NCBI RefSeq assembly: GCF_042726155.1 | Contig: NZ_JBHXHV010000001.1 | Location: forward strand, 1,054,001-1,118,000 | Length of the DNA: 64,000 bases | DNA from: Leucobacter sp042726155 | GTDB lineage: Bacteria; Actinomycetota; Actinomycetes; Actinomycetales; Microbacteriaceae | Reading direction: 5' to 3' | Shown: positions 1 to 8,096 of the stretch, piece after piece | Position numbering within the stretch: position 1 is the first letter of the stretch | Layout of the letters: the number at the start of each line of letters is the position of its first letter | Translations under genes and position numbers: made by a program | The notes under the pieces: model-generated | Database searches by the model: none | The model's input: only the letters and a program-made list of their open reading frames with translations | Told to the model about the DNA's origin: nothing

Positions 1-1126
1 GTCGTGGGTGGCGCCGGATCACCCCGGCGAGGCGCCGCCACAGGCCGCTGGTGGGCATCCCGTTTTCGGCCGCGACCACTTCGGGTTCAAACTTCGGGCG
101 GCGCGGCCAATACGCGGCGCGGCCAAACGCGAACAGCAGCGCTGGCAGCAGGGTGAGCGCGGCGAGCATCGCAAAGACAATGCCGATCGCGGCGACCGGG
201 CCGAGCGTGCTGTTCGACTTGAGGTCACTCAGCAGGAGGCAGAGCAGGCCAACGATCACGGTGCCGCCCGATGCGATGATCGGCTCGAATGAGCCCTTGA
301 TGGCGGCGATGACCGCAGTGCCGCGATCCTGCGCGATGCGCAGTTCCTCTCGGAAGCGCGCGACGAGCAGCAACGAGTAGTCGGTCGCGGCGCCGATCAC
401 GAGAATGAACAGAATGCCCTGGGTCTGGCCGCTGAGCAGCAGCACGCCTGCGTCAGCGAGGTGCCAGATCACGAACAGTGCCACGCACAGCGCGAAGAGG
501 CTGGTGCTCAAGACAACGAGCGGCAGCAGCAGTGAGCGGTACACAATGATGAGGATTACGAACACCGCGAGCAGTGCGACGAGCAACAGGATGCCGTCAA
601 TCCCGGCGAAGCCGGCTGCCAGGTCTGCGGTGAATCCGGCCGGGCCAGTGACGTGCACGTCGACGCCGTCTGGAGCATCAGCGCGCAGGGTGTCGCCGAG
701 TTCGGCGACCACGTCTTTGATCTCGGCGTCGGCGTCGATGGGCACGAACACCTGCACGGCCTGCCCGTCTTCCGACGGGATGGCCGGGGAGACTTCATCG
801 GTCACGCCGGAGAGTTCCGTCGCGTCCGATGTCGCAGTGTCGATCGCGTTCAGCTGATCTTTCGTGAGCTTCGAATCATCGGTCGACGAAAAAACGACGA
901 TGGCTGGAATCGCGTCGTCGCCGAGAAAGTCGCCCTGCACTTCGCGTACCGCGGTCGCATCCGCGGAGGAGGGAAGGTAGCTCGTCTGGTCGTTCGACGA
1001 TACCTGGTCTACCTTTCCGAAGAGTGGTCCGCCCGCACCCGCGCCGGCGAACCAGATCACGATGAGCACGGCCGGCAGCAGGATGCGCAGCCAGCGACGC
1101 GGGCTCCGGGTGTCGGGTTGAGACAT
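1..1126 (-). CDS. MMPL/RND-family membrane exporter, 3' end missing
   Basis: Reading the minus strand from the ATG at 1124-1126 gives an open frame of 375 codons running off the left edge, so the C-terminal part is missing. The protein opens MSQPDTRSPRRWLRILLPAV, a basic start followed by a first membrane helix. About 150 extracytoplasmic residues follow, then a block of membrane helices containing the stretch FILVIGAATDYSLLLVARFR, which is typical of MMPL/SSD-type transporters. Such proteins export lipids or drugs with the proton motive force, usually as proteins of about 700 residues or more. A GAGGAGA ribosome site lies just upstream of the ATG, and a perfect 13-base palindrome sits at 1154-1166, so regulation by a small repressor is plausible. 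The substrate cannot be told. Confidence 0.88.
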   Translation of the reverse strand, partial: MSQPDTRSPRRWLRILLPAVLIVIWFAGAGAGGPLFGKVDQVSSNDQTSYLPSSADATAVREVQGDFLGDDAIPAIVVFSSTDDSKLTKDQLNAIDTATSDATELSGVTDEVSPAIPSEDGQAVQVFVPIDADAEIKDVVAELGDTLRADAPDGVDVHVTGPAGFTADLAAGFAGIDGILLLVALLAVFVILIIVYRSLLLPLVVLSTSLFALCVALFVIWHLADAGVLLLSGQTQGILFILVIGAATDYSLLLVARFREELRIAQDRGTAVIAAIKGSFEPIIASGGTVIVGLLCLLLSDLKSNSTLGPVAAIGIVFAMLAALTLLPALLFAFGRAAYWPRRPKFEPEVVAAENGMPTSGLWRRLAGVIRRHPR

Positions 1127-1153
1127 TTTTCTACTATCTCCTCAAGAAAGTAT

Positions 1154-1166
1154 CTAGCTTAGCTAG
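1154..1166. promoter_or_regulatory. Palindrome upstream of the MMPL gene, probable operator
   Basis: CTAGCT-T-AGCTAG is a perfect inverted repeat with a one-base centre, 28 bases upstream of the MMPL start. Short AT-containing palindromes of this kind are typical MarR- or TetR-family operators in front of efflux genes. No regulator gene is adjacent on this side; one could lie beyond the left edge. The assignment is inference from position and symmetry. Confidence 0.45.
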
Positions 1167-1275
1167 GGAAATAGTAGCGGGTTTTGGATCATGATGCGAA
1201 GATCCCCGTCTGCCACGTGTGTCGCCTCGTGTCGAGGGCCCCGCGCAGGCGAAGCGGCGACCGTAGACTCGCGAC

Positions 1276-2856
1276 ATGTCTGAGTTTCGCCCCAGAATCA
1301 CCCCGTCCGAGGCCGCGGCCGCTGCAGCTGAGGCGACCGCCCACGGTGCTCCGCGCGATACCGTCGACGTGTTGCCTGCTGACGCCGGGGTCGTGCTCGC
1401 GCACGACTTTGCGACGCGGTTGCCAGAGCTTTCGATTCCGTGGCGCGCGGCTCGGCCCGATGAGCCTCGACTTGTCGTCTGGAACTCCGAGCTCGCGGCG
1501 TCGCTGGGGATCGAGAACAGTTTGCTCGGCGAAGCGCGCGTGCGCTTCGTGCTGGGGAACGCCCTGCCTGTCGGTAGCGAACCCGTCGCCCAGGCGTACG
1601 CCGGGCACCAGTTCGGCGGCTACTCACCGCGGCTCGGCGACGGTCGCGCGCTGTTGCTGGGGGAGCTGCGATCCGCCTCGGGTGAACTGCTCGATGTGCA
1701 TCTAAAGGGGTCGGGGCGCACGCCATTTGCGCGCGCCGACGGATTCGCGGCGCTCGGCCCGATGCTGCGGGAGTATCTGATGGGGGAAGCGATGCACGCG
1801 CTCGGCGTGCCGACGACGCGTGCGCTCGGGGTGGTCGCCACGGGGCGGCGCGTGCCTCGCGATGGTGAGTTGCTCGACGGTGCGGTGCTCGCTCGCGTAG
1901 CGAGCAGCCACCTGAGGGTCGGTAGCTTTCAGTTCGCGCGAGCGCAGAACGACGACGCGCTGCTCGCTCGCGTAGCCGATTATGCGATTGAGCGGCACGC
2001 GCCGTCGCTTGGTGGTGCTGAAGCCGGCTCAGGCGATCCGCTCCGATACGTCGGTTTGCTCGATACGGTGATCGAGGCTCAGGCCAAGCTCGTGGCGCAG
2101 TGGGTGCTGGTGGGGTTCGTGCACGGCGTCATGAATACCGACAACATGACTATCTCGGGCGAGACGATCGATTATGGACCGTGTGCGTTCATTGACGCGT
2201 TCGATCCCGCCGCAGCCTTCAGCTCGATCGACCATCAGCGACGATACGCGTACGGCAACCAGCCTTCGATCGCACTCTGGAACCTGACCCGGTTTGCCGA
2301 GTCACTGCTGCCCCTGCTCGCGTCGGATATTGACGCGGCGAAAGAGGTTGCTGTGACGTCTCTCGACCGCTTCGGAGAGCTCTACAACGCCGCGTGGATG
2401 GCGGGCGTTCGCGAGAAACTGGGCCTCGCGGGTGCCTCGTCGCGCGCGGCGCTCGATGAGGGTGCGCTCGCCGAAGTGACCGCCGAGATGCTCGCGGACT
2501 TGCAGCAGCACCGCGTCGACTACACGAGCTTCTTTCGTGCGCTCGCCGACGCTGCGCGGGGCGATGGCGCGGCGCTGGGCGGCGCGTTCCCGCCGGGAAC
2601 GCAACGGGAATGGCTCGCACGGTGGCGGGCCGCCGGCCCCGATGCGGATGCTATGGATCGCACGAACCCCGCGTATATTCCCCGAAACCACCTCGTGGAG
2701 GAGGCGTTGACCGCCGCGACCGAGAGCGATCTGGTGCCGTTCGAAACGCTGCTTGAAGTGCTGTCGCGGCCGTTCGATGTGCGCGCCGGGTATGAGCGAT
2801 TCGAGCGTCCCGCGCCGGACGGTGGCCCCGCGCACGTGACATTCTGTGGAACGTAG
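1276..2856 (+). CDS. selO: SelO/YdiU family protein adenylyltransferase (AMPylase)
   Basis: The 526-residue product belongs to the SelO (YdiU, formerly UPF0061) pseudokinase family, which transfers AMP from ATP to Ser, Thr or Tyr of target proteins and is linked to redox stress. Family landmarks are visible: YAGHQFGGYSPRLGDGRA, the LKGSGRTPFARADG segment with the probable nucleotide-binding Lys144, the metal-binding MNTDNM motif with Asn290, and the DFG-like DYGP with Asp299. The C-terminus ends VTFCGT, so the conserved penultimate-region cysteine (selenocysteine in eukaryotes) is present as Cys. Length is normal for the bacterial family. It stands alone, facing away from the MMPL gene. Confidence 0.95.
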   Translation: MSEFRPRITPSEAAAAAAEATAHGAPRDTVDVLPADAGVVLAHDFATRLPELSIPWRAARPDEPRLVVWNSELAASLGIENSLLGEARVRFVLGNALPVGSEPVAQAYAGHQFGGYSPRLGDGRALLLGELRSASGELLDVHLKGSGRTPFARADGFAALGPMLREYLMGEAMHALGVPTTRALGVVATGRRVPRDGELLDGAVLARVASSHLRVGSFQFARAQNDDALLARVADYAIERHAPSLGGAEAGSGDPLRYVGLLDTVIEAQAKLVAQWVLVGFVHGVMNTDNMTISGETIDYGPCAFIDAFDPAAAFSSIDHQRRYAYGNQPSIALWNLTRFAESLLPLLASDIDAAKEVAVTSLDRFGELYNAAWMAGVREKLGLAGASSRAALDEGALAEVTAEMLADLQQHRVDYTSFFRALADAARGDGAALGGAFPPGTQREWLARWRAAGPDADAMDRTNPAYIPRNHLVEEALTAATESDLVPFETLLEVLSRPFDVRAGYERFERPAPDGGPAHVTFCGT

Positions 2857-2900
2857 GGCTTGTTGACCTGGGGTGGGAGCTCGTCCAGATCAACTGTTTC

Positions 2901-2945
2901 CGTTGCGATTCGTGGGTTTCGCAACGTAATCCGTTGTGTTATAGT
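2901..2945 (+). promoter_or_regulatory. Promoter with operator-like inverted repeat before the PACE gene
   Basis: The arms CGTTGCGA (2901-2908) and TCGCAACG (2919-2926) form a perfect 8-bp inverted repeat with a 10-base spacer. The right arm overlaps a possible -35 (TTTCGC, 2917-2922), placed 17 bases before a good -10 (TATAGT, 2940-2945). This geometry suits a repressor that blocks RNA polymerase. There is no T-run after the repeat, so it is unlikely to be the selO terminator. Confidence 0.5.
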
Positions 2946-3039
2946 AATTGTGCTGGCGTTATCGGCGTAGCTGCCGCGGTCTCCTGCTGTGGCACTCTGT
3001 CACGGCGCCGCAGCGTCAGCGCGAGTTGGAGTGATACCC

Positions 3040-3561
3040 GTGACCGCCCCAGGCCACACCGCGGAGCTTTCCGTGTCTCCTCATTCATCCGCACGCAATG
3101 CTGCTCAGCCGCGCGCGCATCAGATCTTCGCCGGTCGCACCGTGCTTCGTCGCGTCGTGTTCGTTGGCGGGTACGAAACGCTCAGCGTGGTGTTCACGGT
3201 CTTCGTGCTCGGCGCGCTGCTCGGTCACGGCGGAGCAGAATCAACGCTGACAGCGATCCTGGTATCGACGACCGCGACCGTGTGGAACTACCTCTGGAAC
3301 ACCGGCTTTGAGGCCATCGAGCGGCGCGTGGGCGCCACTCGCCGCGGTGTCGTGTCACGCGCTGTGCACGCGCTCGGCTACGAGGGCGGGGTGCTGGTGT
3401 TCACCATTCCGCTCGTCGCCCTGATGCTCGGCATCGGTCTCGTCGAGGCGCTCATGATCGAGGGCGGATTGCTCGTGTTTTTCCTCGTATTTACTGTCGC
3501 TTACACGTGGTTGTTTGATCGCGTCTTCGGCCTTCCGCAGACCGCGACCCCCACGCACTAA
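3040..3561 (+). CDS. PACE-family (AceI-like) biocide efflux protein
   Basis: The 173-residue protein is a tandem of two bacterial transmembrane pair domains, the architecture of the PACE family (AceI, chlorhexidine/polyamine efflux driven by protons). Each half carries the family signature: GGYET with Glu46 at the end of helix 1, followed by TATVWNYLWNTGFEAIERR, and then HALGYEGG with Glu115 in helix 3. Glu46 aligns with the proton-coupling Glu15 of AceI. I chose the GTG at 3040 because a GGAG site precedes it. An in-frame GTG at 2989 would add 17 residues that do not look like the family. An N-terminal extension of about 30 polar residues remains. The gene stands alone. Confidence 0.88.
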   Translation: MTAPGHTAELSVSPHSSARNAAQPRAHQIFAGRTVLRRVVFVGGYETLSVVFTVFVLGALLGHGGAESTLTAILVSTTATVWNYLWNTGFEAIERRVGATRRGVVSRAVHALGYEGGVLVFTIPLVALMLGIGLVEALMIEGGLLVFFLVFTVAYTWLFDRVFGLPQTATPTH

Positions 3562-3564
3562 CCC

Positions 3565-3697
3565 CGCCGAGCCCCTGGCGCGCACTCAGTGTCGCCGCCG
3601 AACCCCTGGTAACGCGCCGAGCCCCTCCCGCAATGACGTACTTGCGGGAGGGGCTCGGCGTTGTGGAAGGGGTTCGGCGACCTTGGAGGGGCTAGGC
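3565..3697. terminator. Triple nested hairpin, bidirectional terminator
   Basis: The core is a perfect 19-bp stem (3615-3633 with 3642-3660) around the loop TGACGTAC. A second pair of arms, CGCCGAACCCCT (3596-3607) and AGGGGTTCGGCG (3668-3679), encloses it. A third, imperfect pair (3565-3576 and about 3686-3697) encloses both and overlaps the stop codon of the minus-strand gene. It lies between convergent genes and probably ends both transcripts. There is no long T-tract. Confidence 0.7.
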
Positions 3698-4240
3698 CGT
3701 CTGACCCGAGTGCTTGCCCTCGCCGATTTCTTCGACCAGCTTTGCGTTGAAGGCGGGCAGATCGTCGGGGGTGCGGCTCGTGACGAGGCCCTCGTCGACC
3801 ACGACCTCTTCATCGACCCACGTCGCGCCGGCGTTCTGCAGGTCGGTGCGCAGGCTCGCGTATGAGGTGACCTTGCGGCCCTGCAGCACGTCGGCGTCGG
3901 CAAGAATCCAGCCGCCGTGACAGATGGCCCCGACGGGCTTGTGCTGCGCGAAGAAGTCCCTGGTGAACGCGACGGCGTCGGCGTCAAGCCGAATCTGATC
4001 GCCGTTCACAACTCCGCCCGGAAGCACGAGCGCATCGAAATCGTCTGCCTTCGCCTCAGCTGAAGTGAGCGAAACCTGCTGTTCGTGTCCGTTCTTGCCC
4101 GTGATGGTGCCGGATTTCGTCGACACGACCGTCACCTCGGCGCCGTGTTCGGTGACAGCCGAGAGCGGTTCAGTCAGCTCCGAGTCCTCGAAGCCGTTGG
4201 TAGCGAGAATCGCGACGCGCTTGCCGGTGAGATGTGACAT
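3692..4240 (-). CDS. PfpI/DJ-1 superfamily protein (YhbO-type deglycase or protease)
   Basis: This 182-residue protein has the class I glutamine-amidotransferase-like fold of the PfpI family. The nucleophile elbow AICHGGW places the catalytic Cys107 next to His108, and Glu18 in NGFEDSEL is the conserved acid. Family members are described as general stress proteins, glyoxalase/deglycase-like enzymes or proteases; which activity applies here cannot be decided from sequence. The ATG at 4238-4240 follows a strong AGGAGGT site at 4247-4253. The gene converges with the PACE gene across a large hairpin and diverges from the oxidoreductase at 4493. Confidence 0.93.
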   Translation of the reverse strand: MSHLTGKRVAILATNGFEDSELTEPLSAVTEHGAEVTVVSTKSGTITGKNGHEQQVSLTSAEAKADDFDALVLPGGVVNGDQIRLDADAVAFTRDFFAQHKPVGAICHGGWILADADVLQGRKVTSYASLRTDLQNAGATWVDEEVVVDEGLVTSRTPDDLPAFNAKLVEEIGEGKHSGQTA

Positions 4241-4394
4241 CAGTAAACCTCCTGGGTTCGGGAGTTTCGGTTTCGTCTTCGTCGGCGTGCGGCGCCCGTG
4301 CGCCCCGCCGACCATTCCAGGCTCGCTGAAGGCCGCGCAGAACGGCACCCCGTTGCACCGCTCACACCCGAACGCTACGCGCGCGAGCCCGCTG

Positions 4395-4448
4395 CGCTCG
4401 GATCGCGCTGCCCGCGGATCGGCCCGCGCTCGGATCGCGCTGCCCGCG
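4395..4448. repeat. Two direct 22-bp copies, 32-bp period
   Basis: A 22-base sequence beginning CGCTCGGATCGC and ending CCCGCG occurs at 4395-4416 and again, identically, at 4427-4448. It lies in the 252-base gap between the divergent pfpI-type gene and the oxidoreductase gene, in a very GC-rich stretch. It may be a regulator site pair or a local duplication. Confidence 0.6.
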
Positions 4449-4492
4449 AACAGTCTGGTTGCGGAGCAAGCCCCCGGCGTAGTGTGGGCCAC

Positions 4493-5137
4493 ATGACACG
4501 CATCATTATTTTCGGTGGACACGGCAAGATCGCACTGCTCGCGGAGCCGCTGCTGGTGGCAGCTGGAAACGAGGTGACGGCGGTGATTCGTAATCCGGAT
4601 CATGCCGACGAGGTCCGCGCGACGGGAGCGACGCCCCTCGTCGCCGACATCGAACAACTCGACGTTGATGCTCTCGCAGAGCTCATCGCCGATCACGACG
4701 CGGTGGTCTGGTCAGCGGGCGCGGGTGGGGGAGACGCGAGTCGCACGCTTGCCGTCGACCGCGACGCCGCGATTCGCACGATGGAGGCTGCCGAGCGGGC
4801 GGGCGCGAAGCGCTACGTCATGGTGTCGTACTTCGGCGCCTCGCTCGACCACGGTATTGATCCGGAGAATTCGTTCTTCACCTACGCCGAGGCGAAGGCT
4901 CACGCAGACGAGCGTCTTCGCGCGTCCGAACTCGACTGGACCGTGCTCGGCCCGAGCGGGTTGACATTGGAGGACCCCACCGGCGCGATCGACGCTGAAG
5001 CCACCACCTCGGAGACTGTGTCGCGCGCCGATGTGGCGGCCACGATTGCGGCGGTGCTCGCCGATGACTCCACTATTGGGCGCACGATTCGCTTTAACAC
5101 CGGTTCGACGCCCATCGCCGAGGCCGTGCGTGGCTGA
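4493..5137 (+). CDS. Atypical SDR NAD(P)-binding oxidoreductase (YwnB/NmrA-like)
   Basis: The 214-residue protein begins MTRIIIFGGHGKIALLAEPL, a Rossmann start with the GxxGxxG dinucleotide loop. It is followed by VVWSAGAG after strand 4 and a YAEAKAHADERL segment in the region of the SDR active-site helix. It resembles atypical short-chain dehydrogenases of the NAD(P)H-binding (PF13460) group, which act as quinone reductases, epimerase-like enzymes or redox sensors. No classical YxxxK motif is clear. The ATG at 4493 was chosen because upstream sequence is low-complexity and out of family. It overlaps the next SDR gene by 8 bases, so the two are probably co-translated. Confidence 0.85.
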   Translation: MTRIIIFGGHGKIALLAEPLLVAAGNEVTAVIRNPDHADEVRATGATPLVADIEQLDVDALAELIADHDAVVWSAGAGGGDASRTLAVDRDAAIRTMEAAERAGAKRYVMVSYFGASLDHGIDPENSFFTYAEAKAHADERLRASELDWTVLGPSGLTLEDPTGAIDAEATTSETVSRADVAATIAAVLADDSTIGRTIRFNTGSTPIAEAVRG

Positions 5138-5882
5138 CACTGTTGCGATCGTCACCGGCGGGGCCCGCGGGCTCGGCCGGGCAATTGCGCTGGAGCTCGC
5201 AGAGCACGGTGCGCGCGTAGCGGTGTTCGACCTTGATATTGCGGGTGCCTCGCAGACGGCCGAGCTGATTCGCGCTGCCGGAGGCGACGCACTCGCGTGC
5301 GAGGTCGACGTTGCCGACGAACCAGCGGTGCAGGCAGGTGTGGCGCGGGTCGTCGAACGGCTCGGGCCGCCGCTCGTGCTGGTGAACAACGCGGGCGTCT
5401 TGCGCGACGATCTGCTGTTCAAGATGTCGGTCGCGAACTGGGACACGATCATGAACGTGCACCTGCGCGGCGCCTTCTTGATGAGCCGTGAGGTGCAGTC
5501 CCACATGGTGCAGGGCGGGTGGGGCAGGATCATCAACCTGTCGAGCACCTCCGCGCTCGGCAATGTCGGTCAGGCGAACTACGCGACGGCTAAGGCCGGT
5601 TTGCAGGGCTTCACAAAGACGCTTGCCCTCGAGCTCGGTAGATTCGGGATTACCGTGAACGCGGTCGCCCCCGGGTTTACCGTCACCGACATGACGCGCG
5701 GCGTGGCGGAGCGTGTCGGCATTGAGTTCGACGAGCTGGTCGAGCGCGAGGCAGCCGCCACGGCGGTGCGCCGCGTGGGTGCGCCGGAGGACATTGCGCA
5801 CGCGGTCGCGTTTTTCGCCGCACCCGAGAGCGGGTTCGTATCGGGGCAGGTGCTCTACGTCGCGGGCGGCCCCAAGAGCTGA
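5130..5882 (+). CDS. Short-chain dehydrogenase/reductase, FabG-like
   Basis: The 250-residue classical SDR starts at the GTG at 5130, giving MADTVAIVTGGARGLGRAIA with the TGxxxGxG cofactor loop at residues 9-15. It continues with NNAG, the catalytic Ser in NLSSTS, and the YATAKAG pair (Tyr and Lys). The nearest family is 3-oxoacyl-ACP reductase FabG and related hydroxyacyl dehydrogenases; the true substrate is unknown because no fatty-acid genes are close. It overlaps the preceding oxidoreductase by 8 bases. The Fur-family gene lies 73 bases downstream behind its own operator-like site. Confidence 0.9.
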   Translation: MADTVAIVTGGARGLGRAIALELAEHGARVAVFDLDIAGASQTAELIRAAGGDALACEVDVADEPAVQAGVARVVERLGPPLVLVNNAGVLRDDLLFKMSVANWDTIMNVHLRGAFLMSREVQSHMVQGGWGRIINLSSTSALGNVGQANYATAKAGLQGFTKTLALELGRFGITVNAVAPGFTVTDMTRGVAERVGIEFDELVEREAAATAVRRVGAPEDIAHAVAFFAAPESGFVSGQVLYVAGGPKS

Positions 5883-5912
5883 TGCAGCTTCACGCAGCGC
5901 CGATCCGGCGTC

Positions 5913-5939
5913 GCTTTATTTGAATTACTCAAAATAAGC
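5913..5939 (+). promoter_or_regulatory. Fur/PerR-like box upstream of the regulator gene
   Basis: The AT-rich sequence GCTTTATTTGA (5913-5923), spacer ATTAC, TCAAAATAAGC (5929-5939) is an inverted repeat with 9 of 11 positions paired. It sits 17 bases before the start of the Fur-family gene in otherwise GC-rich DNA. Fur and PerR proteins bind AT-rich inverted repeats of this size. It probably mediates autoregulation and peroxide or iron control of the regulator-catalase unit. Confidence 0.65.
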
Positions 5940-5955
5940 AGCTAGTGTTGCGGGT

Positions 5956-6378
5956 ATGGAGACGAACAACGAGCTGGCGCTGCGCGACGCCGGGCTGCGG
6001 GCGACCGCCGGCCGCGTTGCAGTGCTGGACGCGCTCGGCTCCATGCCGCACTCGGACGCCGATCGCGTGTTCCGAGTGGTCTTGAGCGCGCTGCCGACGA
6101 CCTCGATTCAGTCGGTGCACAACATCCTCGCGGACCTGACGGCGGCGGGACTGACCCGCCGCATCGAACCAGCAGGCTCCGCGGCGCTCTACGAACGTCG
6201 TGTGAGCGACAATCACCACCACGTCGTCTGCTCCCAGTGCGGGGCAGTCGCCGATGTTGACTGTGTCGTCGGTCACGCGCCGTGCCTTGCCCCGTCTTCG
6301 ACGGCGGGCTTCACCGTTCAGACAGCTGAAGTGACGTTCTGGGGCATCTGTCCCGACTGCGCCGCATCGGCCGCATAG
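5956..6378 (+). CDS. Fur-family regulator (FurA/PerR/CatR type)
   Basis: The 140-residue protein has the Fur layout: an N-terminal winged helix (GLRATAGRVAVLDAL... SVHNILADLTAAGL) and a C-terminal dimerisation and metal domain. The HHHVVCSQCG motif places His87-89 with Cys92 and Cys95, and ICPDC gives Cys132 and Cys135, a complete structural zinc site. Position directly before a catalase gene points to a peroxide-responsive regulator like actinobacterial FurA or CatR rather than a general iron regulator. An AT-rich box precedes it. An iron-responsive role remains possible. Confidence 0.92.
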   Translation: METNNELALRDAGLRATAGRVAVLDALGSMPHSDADRVFRVVLSALPTTSIQSVHNILADLTAAGLTRRIEPAGSAALYERRVSDNHHHVVCSQCGAVADVDCVVGHAPCLAPSSTAGFTVQTAEVTFWGICPDCAASAA

Positions 6379-6447
6379 ACGAATACACACCGTCACCCCG
6401 GGGTTCGGGGCGATGATTTGTCGTGCGCACAACTCCTGAGGAGCATC

Positions 6448-7926
6448 ATGCACACACCCGACACCACGACCCAAACCGGCACACCGGTAGCGAGCGACGA
6501 GCACTCCCTCGCCGCCGGCCGCGACGGCGCCATTGCTCTGCACGACCGGTACCTCGTCGAGAAGCTCGCCCAGTTCAACCGCGAGCGGATCCCCGAGCGC
6601 ATCGTGCACGCGAAGGGCGGCGGCGCCTTCGGCGAGTTCGTCGTCACCGGCGACGTTTCGGCGTACACCCGGGCGGCGATGTTCCAGCCGGGCACCGTCA
6701 CCCCGTCACTGCAGCGCTTCTCGTCGGTCGCCGGCGAGCAGGGATCACCCGACACCTGGCGCGACGTGCGCGGATTCTCGGTGAAGTTCTACACCGCCGA
6801 GGGCAACTACGACATCGTGGGCAACAACACCCCGGTGTTCTTCATTCGCGACGGCATCAAGTTCCCTGACTTCATCCACTCGCAGAAGCGGCTTCCGGGT
6901 TCGGGTCTGCGCGACGCAGACATGCAGTGGGACTTCTGGACCCTTTCGCCCGAGTCGGCGCACCAGGTGACCTATCTCATGGGCGACCGTGGCCTACCGC
7001 TGTCGTGGCGCCACATGCCCGGTTTCGGCTCTCACACCTACCAGTGGATCAACGCCGCGGGTGAGCGATTCTGGGTGAAGTACCACTTCGAGGCGCTGCA
7101 GGGGAACGCCGAAATGTCGAGCGAAGATGCCGAGGCCATCGCCGGCGCTGACGCCGACTACTACCGGCGTGATCTGTACGAGGCCATCGAGCGCGGTGAG
7201 TTCCCCGCTTGGAAGGTGTCGGTGCAGGTGATGCCGTACGAGCAGGCGAAGACCTATCGCTTTAACCCGTTCGACCTGACGAAGGTCTGGCCGCACGCGG
7301 ACTTCCCGCTGATCGAGGTCGGCGTGCACACGCTCAACCGCAATCCCGAGAACTTCTTCGCGCAGATCGAGCAGGCGGCGTTCTCGCCAGCGAACACGGT
7401 GCCGGGCATCGACATCAGCCCTGATCGCATGCTGCAGGCGCGCGTGTTCTCGTACCCCGACGCACAGCGGTACCGCGTCGGCACGAACTACGCCCAGATC
7501 CCGGTGAATGCACCGGTCGCGCCGGTCGCGAACTACTCGCAGGACGGTTCGCAACGTCACGGATTCAACTCGCCGCAGACGCCGGTGTACGCACCGAACT
7601 CACACGGTGGCCCAGCGGCAAACCCGGCGGCAGCCGGCGTCGGCTCCTGGGAATCCGACGGCGAACTCGTGCGCACCGCGGCAACGCTGCACGCCGAGGA
7701 CGACGACTTCGGTCAGGCCGGAACCCTCTACCGCGACGTGTTTGACGCGGCGGCGAAGGAGCGCTTCCTCGCCACGATCACGGGCGCGGTCGGTGGCGTC
7801 ACCAGCCCCGAGATCCGTGAGCGCGCCATCGGATACTGGTCGCAGGTGGATGCCGAGCTCGGGGCGGCACTGCGTCGCAACCTCGAAGCCGGCGTGACCG
7901 AGGTCGCGGCTACCGCCGACGCCTGA
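6448..7926 (+). CDS. katA: Monofunctional heme catalase
   Basis: The 492-residue protein is a small-subunit heme catalase (2 H2O2 to O2 and water, cytoplasmic). The active-site RIVHAKGGGAFG carries the distal His54, YDIVGNNTPVFF carries the conserved Asn126/127, and RVFSYPDAQRYRVG supplies the heme-ligating Tyr336. I chose the ATG at 6448 because TGAGGAG lies at 6437-6443; a TTG at 6418 would add ten residues without a ribosome site. It follows the Fur-family gene by 69 bases and is probably controlled by it. A 16-bp hairpin closes the unit. Confidence 0.96.
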   Translation: MHTPDTTTQTGTPVASDEHSLAAGRDGAIALHDRYLVEKLAQFNRERIPERIVHAKGGGAFGEFVVTGDVSAYTRAAMFQPGTVTPSLQRFSSVAGEQGSPDTWRDVRGFSVKFYTAEGNYDIVGNNTPVFFIRDGIKFPDFIHSQKRLPGSGLRDADMQWDFWTLSPESAHQVTYLMGDRGLPLSWRHMPGFGSHTYQWINAAGERFWVKYHFEALQGNAEMSSEDAEAIAGADADYYRRDLYEAIERGEFPAWKVSVQVMPYEQAKTYRFNPFDLTKVWPHADFPLIEVGVHTLNRNPENFFAQIEQAAFSPANTVPGIDISPDRMLQARVFSYPDAQRYRVGTNYAQIPVNAPVAPVANYSQDGSQRHGFNSPQTPVYAPNSHGGPAANPAAAGVGSWESDGELVRTAATLHAEDDDFGQAGTLYRDVFDAAAKERFLATITGAVGGVTSPEIRERAIGYWSQVDAELGAALRRNLEAGVTEVAATADA

Positions 7927-7936
7927 TCCGCAACTG

Positions 7937-7978
7937 CGCCAGCCGGGCGGGCCGTACGAGAAGCCCGCCCGGCTGGCG
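7937..7978 (+). terminator. Hairpin after the catalase gene
   Basis: Perfect 16-bp stem (7937-7952 with 7963-7978, arms starting CGCCAGCCGGGCGG) and a 10-base loop, beginning ten bases after the stop codon. It has no T-run, as is common in high-GC actinobacteria. Confidence 0.75.
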
Positions 7979-8096
7979 TGCCCTCAGCTTGATTGCGCCT
8001 ATCCTCGATAGCAGGAGACGAGGCGCACTACCCGCGTCAGAAGCTCAGCTCCGCGCGGTGATCCCGCGCCCCGCAGGCAGAGAGAAAGCTGAATTC

